Source: Campylobacter coli LMG 9860 (GTDB lineage: Bacteria > Campylobacterota > Campylobacteria > Campylobacterales > Campylobacteraceae). From it: a stretch of 64,000 nucleotides of DNA. Numbering within the stretch: position 1 is the stretch's first letter; each line of letters begins with the position of its first letter. The notes below the pieces were generated by a model that had not been told where the DNA came from, did no database searches, and worked only from the letters and a program-made list of their open reading frames with translations. Location of the stretch: assembly GCF_000254135.1 (NCBI RefSeq), contig NZ_AINS01000011.1, positions 1-64,000 on the forward strand. Reading direction: 5' to 3'. Shown here one piece after another: positions 1-9,065 of this stretch. A program made the translations under genes and the position numbers.

Positions 1-1026
1 ATCATCTTTGTAAGTTTCTTTGTTTTTACTTTCTGCTTGTATAGGTTTAAAAGGCTTTTCTTTGTCTTCTTCTGAAGTTTCTTTGTTATTTGTATTTTTT
101 AAAGGATTGCTATAATCTACACCTTTTGCCTTTTCTGTTTCTTCTAGTGATTTTACAAACTCATCGTGCCTTTGTTTAAAATCAAGATATTTAGTTTTAA
201 ATTCTTCTAGGCTCATATTAGAATTAATAAGCTTATTGTATTCATCTCCTAAATTCTCAATAGTTTTTATTAGTTTATCATCTCCTAAATTTTTAGCTCT
301 ATTTATATAATTCCATATTGATAAACTATCTCCCATAGGATTGCCCCAGCCATCTTGCTCGTAGGAATATTTTAAGGGATTTTTATTCATAAAGGACAAA
401 AATTCTTTTATTTCATTGTTGTCCGTATCGCTATTAAGTCCAGCTAATTTACCCAGTAAGGTTGTTTGTCCTTTAATTGTGCTAAGATTATTTATAAAAA
501 ACGCAATTAAAGCACCACCTTTAGATATTTTGTTATCATGTATTTGATATTTATTAGAACCCAAATCCGCTATATTTTTATCAGCAAGCTTCCAAATGAA
601 AGCATTATCGCTTTGTAATTCTTGCCAATAATTTACCCCATCTTTTTGGGATAGATTTTTTAAATCCTGTTCTTGAAAGCTTTCTCCTAATCCCTTATCT
701 TTAACAAAAGAAGAAAAAGAGTTATAAGCATCTCCTATTGTTTTGGCAATGTCTATTTGAGAGTAAAAAGGTTGTCTTTTAATAAAGTTATTTACAAAAT
801 TATTTAAACCATCTGCATAAATCTTATAATCTTTTGGCAAGCCTGCTGCTTTGTTAAAATCACTTGTAAAAAAGCCCTCTTTATCTACGCCATAGCCTAA
901 AATTTTATCTACTGCTTGTGATTTATCACTTACAAGGTTATTATTTGCTATGACATTAGATGATTTTGTATTTGAGGTATTATTTGTGTAATTGTAGTTT
1001 GAATAAGAATTTATACCATTAATCAT
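1..1026 (-). CDS. Unknown Asn-rich protein, partial (3' end outside window)
   Basis: An open frame of 342 codons runs from an ATG at 1026 to the left edge without a stop, so the C-terminus is missing. The start is supported by a strong AGGAAGG ribosome binding site. The first 30 residues are rich in Asn, Ser, Thr and Tyr and there is no signal peptide or membrane segment. The rest is charged and looks soluble and helical, with a short run containing VDKILGYGVDKEGFF near residue 45. I do not recognise the family. A sigma28-like -10 box lies about 40 bases upstream, so co-expression with late flagellar genes is possible; some Campylobacter genes with such promoters encode effectors secreted through the flagellum. 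That is an inference from the promoter only. A 13-bp inverted repeat covers the start codon. Confidence 0.75.
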   Translation of the reverse strand, partial: MINGINSYSNYNYTNNTSNTKSSNVIANNNLVSDKSQAVDKILGYGVDKEGFFTSDFNKAAGLPKDYKIYADGLNNFVNNFIKRQPFYSQIDIAKTIGDAYNSFSSFVKDKGLGESFQEQDLKNLSQKDGVNYWQELQSDNAFIWKLADKNIADLGSNKYQIHDNKISKGGALIAFFINNLSTIKGQTTLLGKLAGLNSDTDNNEIKEFLSFMNKNPLKYSYEQDGWGNPMGDSLSIWNYINRAKNLGDDKLIKTIENLGDEYNKLINSNMSLEEFKTKYLDFKQRHDEFVKSLEETEKAKGVDYSNPLKNTNNKETSEEDKEKPFKPIQAESKNKETYKDD

Positions 1027-1081
1027 TTTTGCCTTCCTGTAAGTAAAGTTTTATTTATAAGATAAATCGGCAAAAATGATT
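1021..1081. repeat. 13-bp inverted repeat spanning promoter and start codon
   Basis: Bases 1021-1033 (AATCATTTTTGCC) are the exact reverse complement of 1069-1081, with 35 bases between. One arm contains the start codon of the gene at 1-1026 and the other abuts its -10 box. In a transcript entering from upstream the arms would pair and hide the start codon. A transcript starting at the local promoter would lack the upstream arm. Confidence 0.8.
1064..1069 (-). promoter_or_regulatory. Putative sigma28 (FliA) -10 box
   Basis: On the minus strand the sequence reads GCCGATTT, fitting the CGATWT core reported for C. jejuni sigma28 promoters. A possible weak -35 (TTAAG) lies 14 bases further upstream. 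The predicted transcript would start near 1056, about 30 bases before the ATG at 1026. Confidence 0.5.
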
Positions 1082-1103
1082 TTTTCTTAAGTAAAAATTG
1101 TAT

Positions 1104-1864
1104 TTAATGAGGAATTCCTGCTGTTAATCCACCATCAATCAAATAAAGTCCACCAGTTATAAAACTTGCCTTTGGACTTGCTAAAAAATAAATCAGCTCG
1201 GCTACTTCATTGGCTTGTCCTACTTTTTTTAAAGGATATTTTTCTGCTTCATTTTGCCAATAAAAATCTGTATTTCCACCATGTGTAATGTTGGCAAAGT
1301 CTTGAAATAATCTCTCTGCCATCGGTGTTTTGATAGTTCCTGCACATACAGCATTTACTCTAATTTTTGGTGCTAAATCTAAGCTTAAAGATTTTGTTAT
1401 TTGTCTAAAGCACCTTTTGTAAGTCCGTATGCAAAGCTATTTGGCTTTCCTACAAAACATTGGTCAGAGGCATTGATTACAATACTTCCGCCTTCTTTTT
1501 TCATATGAGGAATGGCGATCCTCATGGTGTTTACATAGCCATAAATATTGGTTTGAATAATCAAATCAAGCTCCTCATCGCTAATATCAAGAATGGTATT
1601 GCAGCGATGAATTCCTGCATTTAAAGAAATTACATCAAAATTTCCAAATTTTTCTAATGCTCTAGCGACAGCATTTTTAATATCTTCTTTATTTTTTGTA
1701 TCTCCTGCTATAAATAAGACATCTTTTAAATTATTCGCTATTTTTTGTCCTTCTTCTTGATTGATATCCATAAAGGCTACTTTATAGCCTTCATTATGAA
1801 ATTTATGTACACAAGCATTGCCAATACCAGTAGAGCCTCCTGTAATAAATACAACTTTATCCAT
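1104..1864 (-). pseudogene. Short-chain dehydrogenase/reductase, frameshifted
   Basis: Two adjacent frames together make one classical SDR of about 253 residues. The N-terminal piece (1397-1864) has the Rossmann motif TGGSTGIG, an LNAG motif and the catalytic Tyr-x3-Lys in AYGLTKGAL. The C-terminal piece (up to 1104) carries the family ending FITGGLYLIDGG. A single missing base near 1398-1402, in the codons after GALD, brings an immediate TAA; restoring one base gives a continuous frame (GALDxITKSLSLDLAPKIRVNAV). No long homopolymer is present, so this looks like a fixed lesion or sequencing error rather than phase variation. The ATG at 1864 has a good AAAAGGAG ribosome site. The substrate is unknown; sugar dehydrogenases are the closest type by general appearance. 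Confidence 0.8.
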
Positions 1865-1991
1865 AGCATTATCTCCTTTTGTAAATTATAAAGAAATTAT
1901 TAAAACATATCTAATTTTAAAATATCTTAAAATTAAAATTTAATGATTAATTTTTTTGAGAGCTTGTGTATTTAATATAATTTTTTGCACA

Positions 1992-2019
1992 AAGATAAAA
2001 ATTTTTTAACTTTTATCTT
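1992..2019 (-). terminator. Hairpin at the 3' end of lnt
   Basis: AAGATAAAA at 1992-2000 pairs with TTTTATCTT at 2011-2019 around a 10-base loop. It overlaps the lnt stop codon. The following minus-strand sequence is A/T-rich but not a clean U tract, so termination strength is uncertain. Confidence 0.4.
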
Positions 2020-3325
2020 GCTTGTTAAAATAATTTTTAATCTTTTGCACAAATTTTTCTTTAGGTTTGATTACACCACTTTCCTTGCCATTTGTGGCAT
2101 GGTATACACTAACTCCATATTTGCTTGCATAAAATTGCATGAGTAGTTTTTGTAGTTTGTATTCGCTAGAATAATTAAACCAAGCATTATTACTTATGGC
2201 TATAATAATTTTTGAATTTTTATAATTTTGTTCTTTTGTAGCTTCGTAACAAATAGCATTGGTAATGATTTGATCATTGAGTTTGTATTTGCTTTGTAAT
2301 GGTCCTTGATCAAATTCTGCTATATTGGGTAAGAAGTATTTTTGTATTGTTTTTTTGAAAAATGGAATTTCTTCCCCAAAAGGTACTAAAAAATGTTTAT
2401 TGAGTATATAGCTATTGCCTCCTTTAAAAATATATGTACTATTGTAAGTTTTACCCTCTTGTATGTTAAATGCTCCAGCTATGATGATAATTTGGTATGA
2501 TAGCTCTTTTAGCATTTTTTCGTATAAGGTGTTTTTGAGATTAAATGCAAAAGCGGTTTCTGGCAAGATGACGAGCTCTTTTTTTTCATTGATGGCTTGA
2601 ATAATTTCTTTGATTAGATTGTCTGAATTTACAGATACATTTTCTTGAAGGAATTTTTGATCTTGAGATATATCTGTGGAGATAAGCTTATAGGATAGAT
2701 TTAGCTCTTCTGATTTTTTTTCATCGTATTGAAAGCCTATAAAAAATATAATTAAGAGAATAGCAATTTTATAATATCTTGAAATATAATTTTCATGAAT
2801 AATATATGCTAGTAAAAAAATACAAATAATACCACGATAACTTGGGTCAAAAAAACCATATACAGTATAAACTCCCCAATTAAGCCAATCAAAGCCTAAA
2901 GGATGAATAAAGCTTAAACAAAAAATTCCGCAAAGGCGTAAAAAATCGAATTTAAATAAATAACAAATTCTAAAGAGTATTCCATAAACTATACCTATAA
3001 GGATAATAACTATAGGTACTAAATAATTTAAGTCAAAATAAATCGAAGAAAGTCCTATCCACCAAAACCAAAGTATCCCTACAAAAAATCCTATCCAAAA
3101 ATATTGCTTAGGACTTTTGCTTTTTAAAAGCAAGACTAAGCCCCAAATTGCAAGAAATGAACTGATCGCTTGGGTAAAAATATTTTCAAAAAAAGATAAA
3201 TAAATACAATTTGAAAGCAAAAATGCTATAAAAAAGACTTTTATTATTTTAAAAATGGTAGAATTAGTGTTTAATTTTTTTGGAATAAAGGAAAAATATG
3301 GCAGAAAATTCAATTTTAACTTCAT
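2006..3325 (-). CDS. lnt: Apolipoprotein N-acyltransferase
   Basis: Inner-membrane enzyme that adds the third acyl chain to the N-terminal Cys of lipoproteins. The N-terminal half holds several hydrophobic segments. The C-terminal nitrilase-type domain keeps all three catalytic positions: Glu in LPETAF (about residue 256), Lys in LNKHF (about 310) and Cys in AICYE (about 358). The start at 3325 is chosen because AAGAGG sits five bases before it; an in-frame ATG at 3352 also exists. With either start the 5' end overlaps the divergent yajC. At about 439 residues it is shorter than E. coli Lnt (512). It is the lead gene of a minus-strand run with no close partner upstream. Confidence 0.9.
   Translation of the reverse strand: MKLKLNFLPYFSFIPKKLNTNSTIFKIIKVFFIAFLLSNCIYLSFFENIFTQAISSFLAIWGLVLLLKSKSPKQYFWIGFFVGILWFWWIGLSSIYFDLNYLVPIVIILIGIVYGILFRICYLFKFDFLRLCGIFCLSFIHPLGFDWLNWGVYTVYGFFDPSYRGIICIFLLAYIIHENYISRYYKIAILLIIFFIGFQYDEKKSEELNLSYKLISTDISQDQKFLQENVSVNSDNLIKEIIQAINEKKELVILPETAFAFNLKNTLYEKMLKELSYQIIIIAGAFNIQEGKTYNSTYIFKGGNSYILNKHFLVPFGEEIPFFKKTIQKYFLPNIAEFDQGPLQSKYKLNDQIITNAICYEATKEQNYKNSKIIIAISNNAWFNYSSEYKLQKLLMQFYASKYGVSVYHATNGKESGVIKPKEKFVQKIKNYFNKQDKS
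3259..3264 (+). promoter_or_regulatory. Putative sigma70 -10 box for yajC-secDF-leuS
   Basis: TAGAAT lies 34 bases before the yajC ATG and follows a T-rich stretch, the usual Campylobacter promoter layout. It sits inside the lnt coding sequence on the other strand. Confidence 0.45.
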
Positions 3326-3570
3326 TGTTACCTCTTGTTGTGCTATTTGCAATTTTTTATTTTTTGGTTATAAGACCACAACAAAAACAAGCAAAAGCAC
3401 ATAAACAAATGCTTGAGTCTTTGCAAAAAGGAGATAAAATCATCACTAATGGCGGACTTATTTGTGAAGTCGTAAAACCAGAGGAGGATTTTATCAAAGT
3501 TAAGCTTAATGAAGACAATGTTACTGCAAAAATTTCAAGAGAATTTATAGCAAAGAAAATTGATGCGTAA
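3298..3570 (+). CDS. yajC: Sec translocon accessory protein YajC
   Basis: Small inner-membrane protein of the SecDF-YajC complex. The 90 residues begin with one hydrophobic helix (LLPLVVLFAIFYFLVIRP, about residues 10-28), followed by the typical RPQQKQAK stretch and a cytoplasmic domain with GDKIITNGGL. AAGGA precedes the ATG. Its 3' end overlaps the start of secD, so the two are probably translated together. Position and sequence both match the family. Confidence 0.96.
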   Translation: MAENSILTSLLPLVVLFAIFYFLVIRPQQKQAKAHKQMLESLQKGDKIITNGGLICEVVKPEEDFIKVKLNEDNVTAKISREFIAKKIDA

Positions 3571-5143
3571 TTCTAAAATCACTTATCGATTGGTTGTTTT
3601 TATTGCGGTATTTATTTTTGGAGTTGTTTTTTCACTCCCTTCTTTTTTGCAATCCGAGCGAGGAGCGAAAATCAATTTAGGGCTTGATTTACAAGGCGGA
3701 CTTTATATGCTTTTGGGTGTAGATAATCAAGAGGCTGTAAAATCTAAAATCAAATCCGTCGCTTCTTCTTTGAGTTATTCTTTTAACAAAGAGAATATTT
3801 TAAACGATGGCTTAAATACCCATGATGATATTTTAGAATTTACTTTGCTTGATAATGCAGATATTGCAAAAGTTGAAAATTTGCTTAAAGAAATAAAAGG
3901 AATTAATATACAAAGTGAAAATATGCACTATAAAATTTCTTTTACCTCAGAAGAAGTAAAAAATATAGAAAATTTTGCACTTTTGCAAGCAGTTGAAACC
4001 ATAAGAAATAGGCTTGATCAATTTGGTTTAGCAGAGCCAACAGTTGCTAAACAAGGTGATGATAAGATTTTGGTTGAACTTGCAGGGATTAAAACCAAAG
4101 AAGATGAACTAAGAGCAAAAGAACGCATCACAAAAGCAGCACATTTGCAACTTATGGAAGTTGATGATTCTAAAATGGGTCAAGATTCTACAATGAGCGA
4201 TGCTGAGGCTGCGAGTTATGGACTGATTTTAGTGCCTGATTCTAGAAATCCAAATTTAAAATATCCTTTAAAAAGCATTCCTATTTTAGATGGTTCTATG
4301 CTTACAGATGCTAGAGTAGGGCTTAGTGATACGAGTAATTATCCTGTTATTAATTTTACTTTAAATGCTGAAGGTTCTAAGAAATTTGCTGATTATACAG
4401 GAGCAAATGTTGGAAAGCGTTTGGCTATCGTGCTTGATAATAAAGTATATTCTGCTCCATCGATTAATGAACGCATAGGCGGTGGAAGTGGTCAAATCAG
4501 CGGGGCTTTTACCCAAGAAGAAGCACGCGATGTGGCGGTAGCTTTAAGAAGTGGGGCTTTACTGGCGCCAGTTAAACTTTTAGAGCAAAGAAGTATAGGT
4601 CCATCTTTGGGTGCTGATAGTATTAAAATGAGTATGATAGCTCTTATAGGTGCTTCGATTTTTATCGTGGTATTTATGGTGCTTTATTATGGTATGGCAG
4701 GAATTTTTGCAAATATTGCAATGCTCGTTAATGTTTTGGTTGTTGTGGCTGTAATGGCAATGTTTGGTGCAACTTTGACTTTACCAGGTATGGCAGGACT
4801 TGTTTTAACTGTAGGTATGGCTGTTGATGCCAATGTTATCATTAATGAGCGTATCAGAGAGCTTTTGCGCGAGGGTGCAAATATCAAAGCAAGTATAGAG
4901 CAAGGTTATAAAAATGCTATGAGCGCGATAATAGATTCTAATATCACCTCTCTTGTAACCTCTATAGCACTTTATGCTTATGGAACAGGTGCTGTTAAAG
5001 GATTTGCAGTGACTTTAGGAATTGGTATTGTTGTTTCTATGATTACTGCTATTTGGGGAACGCATGGAATGTTTGATTATTTTATGCGCCGTATTGAAAA
5101 AAGTAATAATACAAGATTTTGGTTTGGTTATAGGAGAAAATAA
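3563..5143 (+). CDS. secD: Protein translocase subunit SecD
   Basis: Proton-motive-force-driven subunit that helps finish protein export in the inner membrane. An N-terminal membrane segment precedes the GLDLQGGLYMLLGVD motif, a large periplasmic region, and a C-terminal RND-type block of helices with GMAVDANVIINERI. I use the ATG at 3563; the frame also contains a TTG one codon earlier. It overlaps yajC by eight bases and shares one base with secF, indicating one operon. Its 526 residues are shorter than E. coli SecD (615), which is common in epsilonproteobacteria. Confidence 0.96.
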   Translation: MRNSKITYRLVVFIAVFIFGVVFSLPSFLQSERGAKINLGLDLQGGLYMLLGVDNQEAVKSKIKSVASSLSYSFNKENILNDGLNTHDDILEFTLLDNADIAKVENLLKEIKGINIQSENMHYKISFTSEEVKNIENFALLQAVETIRNRLDQFGLAEPTVAKQGDDKILVELAGIKTKEDELRAKERITKAAHLQLMEVDDSKMGQDSTMSDAEAASYGLILVPDSRNPNLKYPLKSIPILDGSMLTDARVGLSDTSNYPVINFTLNAEGSKKFADYTGANVGKRLAIVLDNKVYSAPSINERIGGGSGQISGAFTQEEARDVAVALRSGALLAPVKLLEQRSIGPSLGADSIKMSMIALIGASIFIVVFMVLYYGMAGIFANIAMLVNVLVVVAVMAMFGATLTLPGMAGLVLTVGMAVDANVIINERIRELLREGANIKASIEQGYKNAMSAIIDSNITSLVTSIALYAYGTGAVKGFAVTLGIGIVVSMITAIWGTHGMFDYFMRRIEKSNNTRFWFGYRRK

Positions 5144-6114
5144 TGCAGTTTTTTAGCGAAAAGAAAATTTATGATTTTATGAGAATGCGTTTTGCTGCAA
5201 TTTCTCTTTCTATCGTTTTATTTTTTGGGTCTATTTATTTGCTTTGGGATAGGGGTTTGCAATTTGGTATTGACTTTAGTGGAGGTACTTTAATCCAGCT
5301 TAAATACGATACAGCAGCTCCCATTCCTCAAATTCGTGAAATCTTAGAAAAACAAGGCAGTTTTCAAAATTTATCCGTAACTGAATTTGGAAGCAAAGAA
5401 GAGATTACTATCCGTTTTTTAGGAAGCAATGATAGCTTAGGTAGTGATATAGGAGAGCATATTAGCACCCTTTTAAAAGATACGGGCAAATTTGAAGTGC
5501 GTCGCGCGGATGTTGTGGGTCCAAAAGTGGGCGATGAGCTTAGAAATAAAGGTATTATGGCTATCATTGTATCCTTAGTAGCGATTTTAATTTATATCGC
5601 AATACGCTTTGAATGGCGTTTTGCATTAGCGGCAATTATTAGCGAAATTCACGATGTTGTGATTACTTTAGGGGCGATTTCATTGTTTAAAATCGATGTA
5701 AATTTAGATACCTTGGCTGCGGTTTTAACAGTGCTTGGATATTCTTTAAATGATACAATCATCATTTTTGATAGAATTAGAGAGGGAATTAAGACGAGTA
5801 AAAAAAGCGAGCTTGCTCCTATTATTAACGAAAGTGTTTCAGCAACCCTATCTAGAACGGTATTAACTTCAGGTCTTACTTTGGCCACTGTTGTCATACT
5901 TTATTTTTTTGGCGGAGAGATGATACAAGGATTTTCTTTGGCTTTGATAGTGGGTATTGTTGTAGGAACTTTAAGTTCTATTTTTGTAGCTAGTCCGACT
6001 TTACTTTGGTTTAAATTCAGTGTTATTGATTTTAGAAATAAAGAGCTTGAAAAACTTAAAAGAAAGCAAGAAAAAGAACGCAATCGTGCAATGTATGAAA
6101 AAGGAACGGTTTAA
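5143..6114 (+). CDS. secF: Protein translocase subunit SecF
   Basis: Partner of SecD in the export complex. Residues 20-50 hold a first membrane helix and the FGIDFSGGTLIQLKY signature. The second half has the SecF helices, including LGYSLNDTIIIFDRIRE. The C-terminus is a charged cytoplasmic tail of Lys, Glu and Arg. The start overlaps the secD stop (TAATG). Its length of 323 residues is normal for the family. Confidence 0.96.
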   Translation: MQFFSEKKIYDFMRMRFAAISLSIVLFFGSIYLLWDRGLQFGIDFSGGTLIQLKYDTAAPIPQIREILEKQGSFQNLSVTEFGSKEEITIRFLGSNDSLGSDIGEHISTLLKDTGKFEVRRADVVGPKVGDELRNKGIMAIIVSLVAILIYIAIRFEWRFALAAIISEIHDVVITLGAISLFKIDVNLDTLAAVLTVLGYSLNDTIIIFDRIREGIKTSKKSELAPIINESVSATLSRTVLTSGLTLATVVILYFFGGEMIQGFSLALIVGIVVGTLSSIFVASPTLLWFKFSVIDFRNKELEKLKRKQEKERNRAMYEKGTV

Positions 6115-6123
6115 AGGAATATT

Positions 6124-8556
6124 ATGGCTTATGATGCAAATTTAATAGAAAAAAGATGGCAAGAAATTTGGGACAAAAATGAGTATTTTGAACCTAAAGA
6201 TGATTTAACCCTACCTAAAAAATATATTTTATCTATGTTTCCTTATCCAAGTGGTCGTATACATATGGGACATGTGAGAAATTATAGTATAGGTGACGCT
6301 ATTGCTAGATATTATCGCAAGATAGGTTATAATGTTTTACATCCTATCGGTTTTGATAGTTTTGGTATGCCCGCTGAAAATGCAGCTATTAAGCACAAAA
6401 TTCATCCAAAATCTTGGACTTATGAGAATATAGCCTATATGAAAAATGAACTTTTTTCTTTAGGGTTTTCTTTTTCAAAAAAAAGAATGCTTGCAACCTC
6501 TGATCCGCTTTATACAAAATTTGAACAAGAATTTTTTATCAAAATGTATGAAAAAGGTTTGATTTATACCAAAGAAGCGAATGTAAATTGGTGCGAGCAA
6601 GATCAAACCGTTTTGGCAAATGAGCAAGTAGAAGATGGAAAGTGTTGGCGTTGTGGACATGAAGTGGTTCAAAAAAAGATGCCAGGGTATTATGTAAAAA
6701 TTACAGCCTATGCAGAGGAACTTTTAAGCGAACTTGAAAATTTAAAAGATAAGTGGCCTTCTCAGGTTTTAACCATGCAAGAAAATTGGATAGGTAAAAG
6801 TGAAGGTTTGGAATTTTCTTTAAATTTAGACAAAGAAAGCTTGGAAAAAACAAAGACACAATCTTTTGAAGTTTTTACTACTCGCGCAGATACTATTTAT
6901 GGTATTTCTTATGTAGCTTTAGCACCTGAACATAAAATTGTGCAAAATTTAATACAAGCAAATTGTTTAGATGATGAAAAAGTAGAACAAATTAAAAATA
7001 TGCAAAAACAAAGCGCTAGGGAAAGACAAATAGCTGATAAAGAAGGGTGTTTTTTAGGAATTTACGCTATCCATCCTTTGACTCAAGAAAAACTCCCTGT
7101 TTGGGTGGCAAATTTTGTTTTAGCTGATTATGGTAGTGGGGCTGTAATGGCTGTTCCAGCTCACGATGAGAGAGATTTTGAATTTGCTAATAAATACAAA
7201 CTTGAAATCAAGCAAGTGATTGAGTGTGAAGATGCACAGCTTCCTCATGTTCAAAAAACAGGAAAGCTTATCCAAAGTGGTGAATTTAATGGGTTTGATT
7301 GCAATGAAGTAAGAGCGAGAATTATTTCAAAATTTGAAGATGAAAAGTTAGGAAAAAGGGTTATTAATTTTAAAATTCGCGACTGGGGAGTTTCTCGCCA
7401 AAGATACTGGGGTGCTCCTATACCTATGGTAAAATGCAAAAATTGTGGGATTGTGCCTCAAAAAATTGAGAATTTACCTATTACCTTGCCTGAAGATATT
7501 CAAATCACAGGAGAGGGCAATCCGCTTGAAAAACATCCTATTTGGAAAAATTGTACTTGTCCAAAATGTGGACAAGAAGCACAAAAAGAAAGCGATACTT
7601 TGGATACTTTTTTTGAAAGTTCATGGTATTTTGCACGCTTTGCAAGTGATGAAAAAACATGGCAAGAAAAGGCTTTGGATAAAGAAAGTGTGAAGTATTG
7701 GATGAATGTTGATCAATATATAGGTGGCATAGAGCATGCCATTTTACATTTGCTTTATGCAAGATTTTTTCAAAAAGTTTTAAAAGATTTAGGCTATTTA
7801 GAGGATAATGAGCCTTTTGCTAGACTTTTAACTCAAGGTATGGTTTTAAAAGATGGTGCCAAAATGTCTAAATCCAAAGGAAATGTAGTCGATCCTGATG
7901 ATATTATCAATAAATACGGAGCCGATACTGCAAGACTTTTTATCCTTTTTGCTGCACCTCCTGCTAAAGAACTTGAATGGAATGATGATGCGGTTGAGGG
8001 GGCTTATAGGTTTATTTGTAGGCTTTATGATAGGGCTCAAAATGTAAGAGCTGGGGAGCTTTTAGAATTTAAGCATGATGATTTAAATAAGGAAGAAAAA
8101 TACGCTAGATTGAAAGTGTATGAAGCTTTGAAAAAATCTTTTGAAGTTTATACTCAAAGCTTTGCTTTTAATACCCTAATCGCTGCTTGTATGGAAGCGC
8201 TTAATGCTTTAGCTCCTTGTAAAAATGAAGCTTTAGAACAGGAAGCTTTTTATATTATCTTAAATATTTTAGAACCTATTATTCCTCATGTGTGCTTTGA
8301 ATTAAGTGATAAGCTTTTTAAATGTGAGAATTTTAAGGTTTTAAATTTAAAAGAAGAAGTTTTTGTAAAAGATAGTTTAAATTTAGGCATCAGCGTAAAT
8401 GGCAAAAAGCGTGGAGAAATTGAAGTTTCAAGCTCGGCAAGTCAAGATGAAATTTTAGAGCTAGCAAAGCAAAAAGTTTCAAAATGGCTAGAGGGTAAAA
8501 ACATAGTTAAAGAGATTTATGTAGAGGGAAAACTGGTAAATTTGGTGATAAAATGA
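6124..8556 (+). CDS. leuS: Leucyl-tRNA synthetase
   Basis: Charges tRNA-Leu with leucine in the cytoplasm. The class I HIGH-type motif appears as HMGH near residue 42 and the KMSKS loop at about 580. The large editing domain lies between them ([12 protein letters not shown]), and two Cys pairs (CWRCGH and CKNCG/CPKCG) suggest zinc-binding inserts. The 810-residue length is typical. It begins nine bases after secF and overlaps the following lipoprotein gene by four bases, so it is part of the same long transcription unit. Confidence 0.97.
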   Translation: MAYDANLIEKRWQEIWDKNEYFEPKDDLTLPKKYILSMFPYPSGRIHMGHVRNYSIGDAIARYYRKIGYNVLHPIGFDSFGMPAENAAIKHKIHPKSWTYENIAYMKNELFSLGFSFSKKRMLATSDPLYTKFEQEFFIKMYEKGLIYTKEANVNWCEQDQTVLANEQVEDGKCWRCGHEVVQKKMPGYYVKITAYAEELLSELENLKDKWPSQVLTMQENWIGKSEGLEFSLNLDKESLEKTKTQSFEVFTTRADTIYGISYVALAPEHKIVQNLIQANCLDDEKVEQIKNMQKQSARERQIADKEGCFLGIYAIHPLTQEKLPVWVANFVLADYGSGAVMAVPAHDERDFEFANKYKLEIKQVIECEDAQLPHVQKTGKLIQSGEFNGFDCNEVRARIISKFEDEKLGKRVINFKIRDWGVSRQRYWGAPIPMVKCKNCGIVPQKIENLPITLPEDIQITGEGNPLEKHPIWKNCTCPKCGQEAQKESDTLDTFFESSWYFARFASDEKTWQEKALDKESVKYWMNVDQYIGGIEHAILHLLYARFFQKVLKDLGYLEDNEPFARLLTQGMVLKDGAKMSKSKGNVVDPDDIINKYGADTARLFILFAAPPAKELEWNDDAVEGAYRFICRLYDRAQNVRAGELLEFKHDDLNKEEKYARLKVYEALKKSFEVYTQSFAFNTLIAACMEALNALAPCKNEALEQEAFYIILNILEPIIPHVCFELSDKLFKCENFKVLNLKEEVFVKDSLNLGISVNGKKRGEIEVSSSASQDEILELAKQKVSKWLEGKNIVKEIYVEGKLVNLVIK

Positions 8557-9065
8557 AAGGAATTTTATTTTTTATCGTAGCTTTGTTTTTAGGGGCGTGT
8601 GGTTATGTTCCAACTTCAAAAGTAGCGGATAATATTTTTGATGATAAAGTATATGTGAATGTGGAATTAAGCCTTCAAGATCCTAGAAACAGTATTTTCG
8701 TAGCCGATACGCTTAAAGAGATGGTTATTTCAAAATTGGGACGAAGATTGGCTTTAAAACATGAGGCAGATGATGTGATCAATGTTAGGATGAATAATCT
8801 TGAATTTATCCCTTTAATCTATGATCAAAATGGTTATGTTGTAAGCTACAAAGCCAAACTTAATCTAGAATTTAAAGTGGTATTTAAGGATGGTAGCGTC
8901 GAACATTTTAATACAAGTGGAAGCTATAATTTTGATATATCACCTAACAGTATTATCAGTGATACAGCGCGCTACGAAGCTATACGCTCAGCTTCTAGCG
9001 AAGCTTTTGATGAATTTATTTCAGTAATAGCTATCAAGGGACAAAAGCGTGCTGCCCAATATTAA
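8553..9065 (+). CDS. LptE-like outer membrane lipoprotein
   Basis: The N-terminus is a short lipoprotein signal ending in LGAC, with the lipidated Cys near residue 16, followed by GYVP as in LptE/RlpB proteins. The 170-residue size and position directly after leuS match LptE in many proteobacteria, where it plugs LptD and helps deliver lipooligosaccharide to the outer membrane. Sequence similarity to E. coli LptE is weak by eye, so the assignment rests on the lipobox, size and synteny. It overlaps leuS by four bases and the next gene by 17. Confidence 0.75.
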   Translation: MKGILFFIVALFLGACGYVPTSKVADNIFDDKVYVNVELSLQDPRNSIFVADTLKEMVISKLGRRLALKHEADDVINVRMNNLEFIPLIYDQNGYVVSYKAKLNLEFKVVFKDGSVEHFNTSGSYNFDISPNSIISDTARYEAIRSASSEAFDEFISVIAIKGQKRAAQY

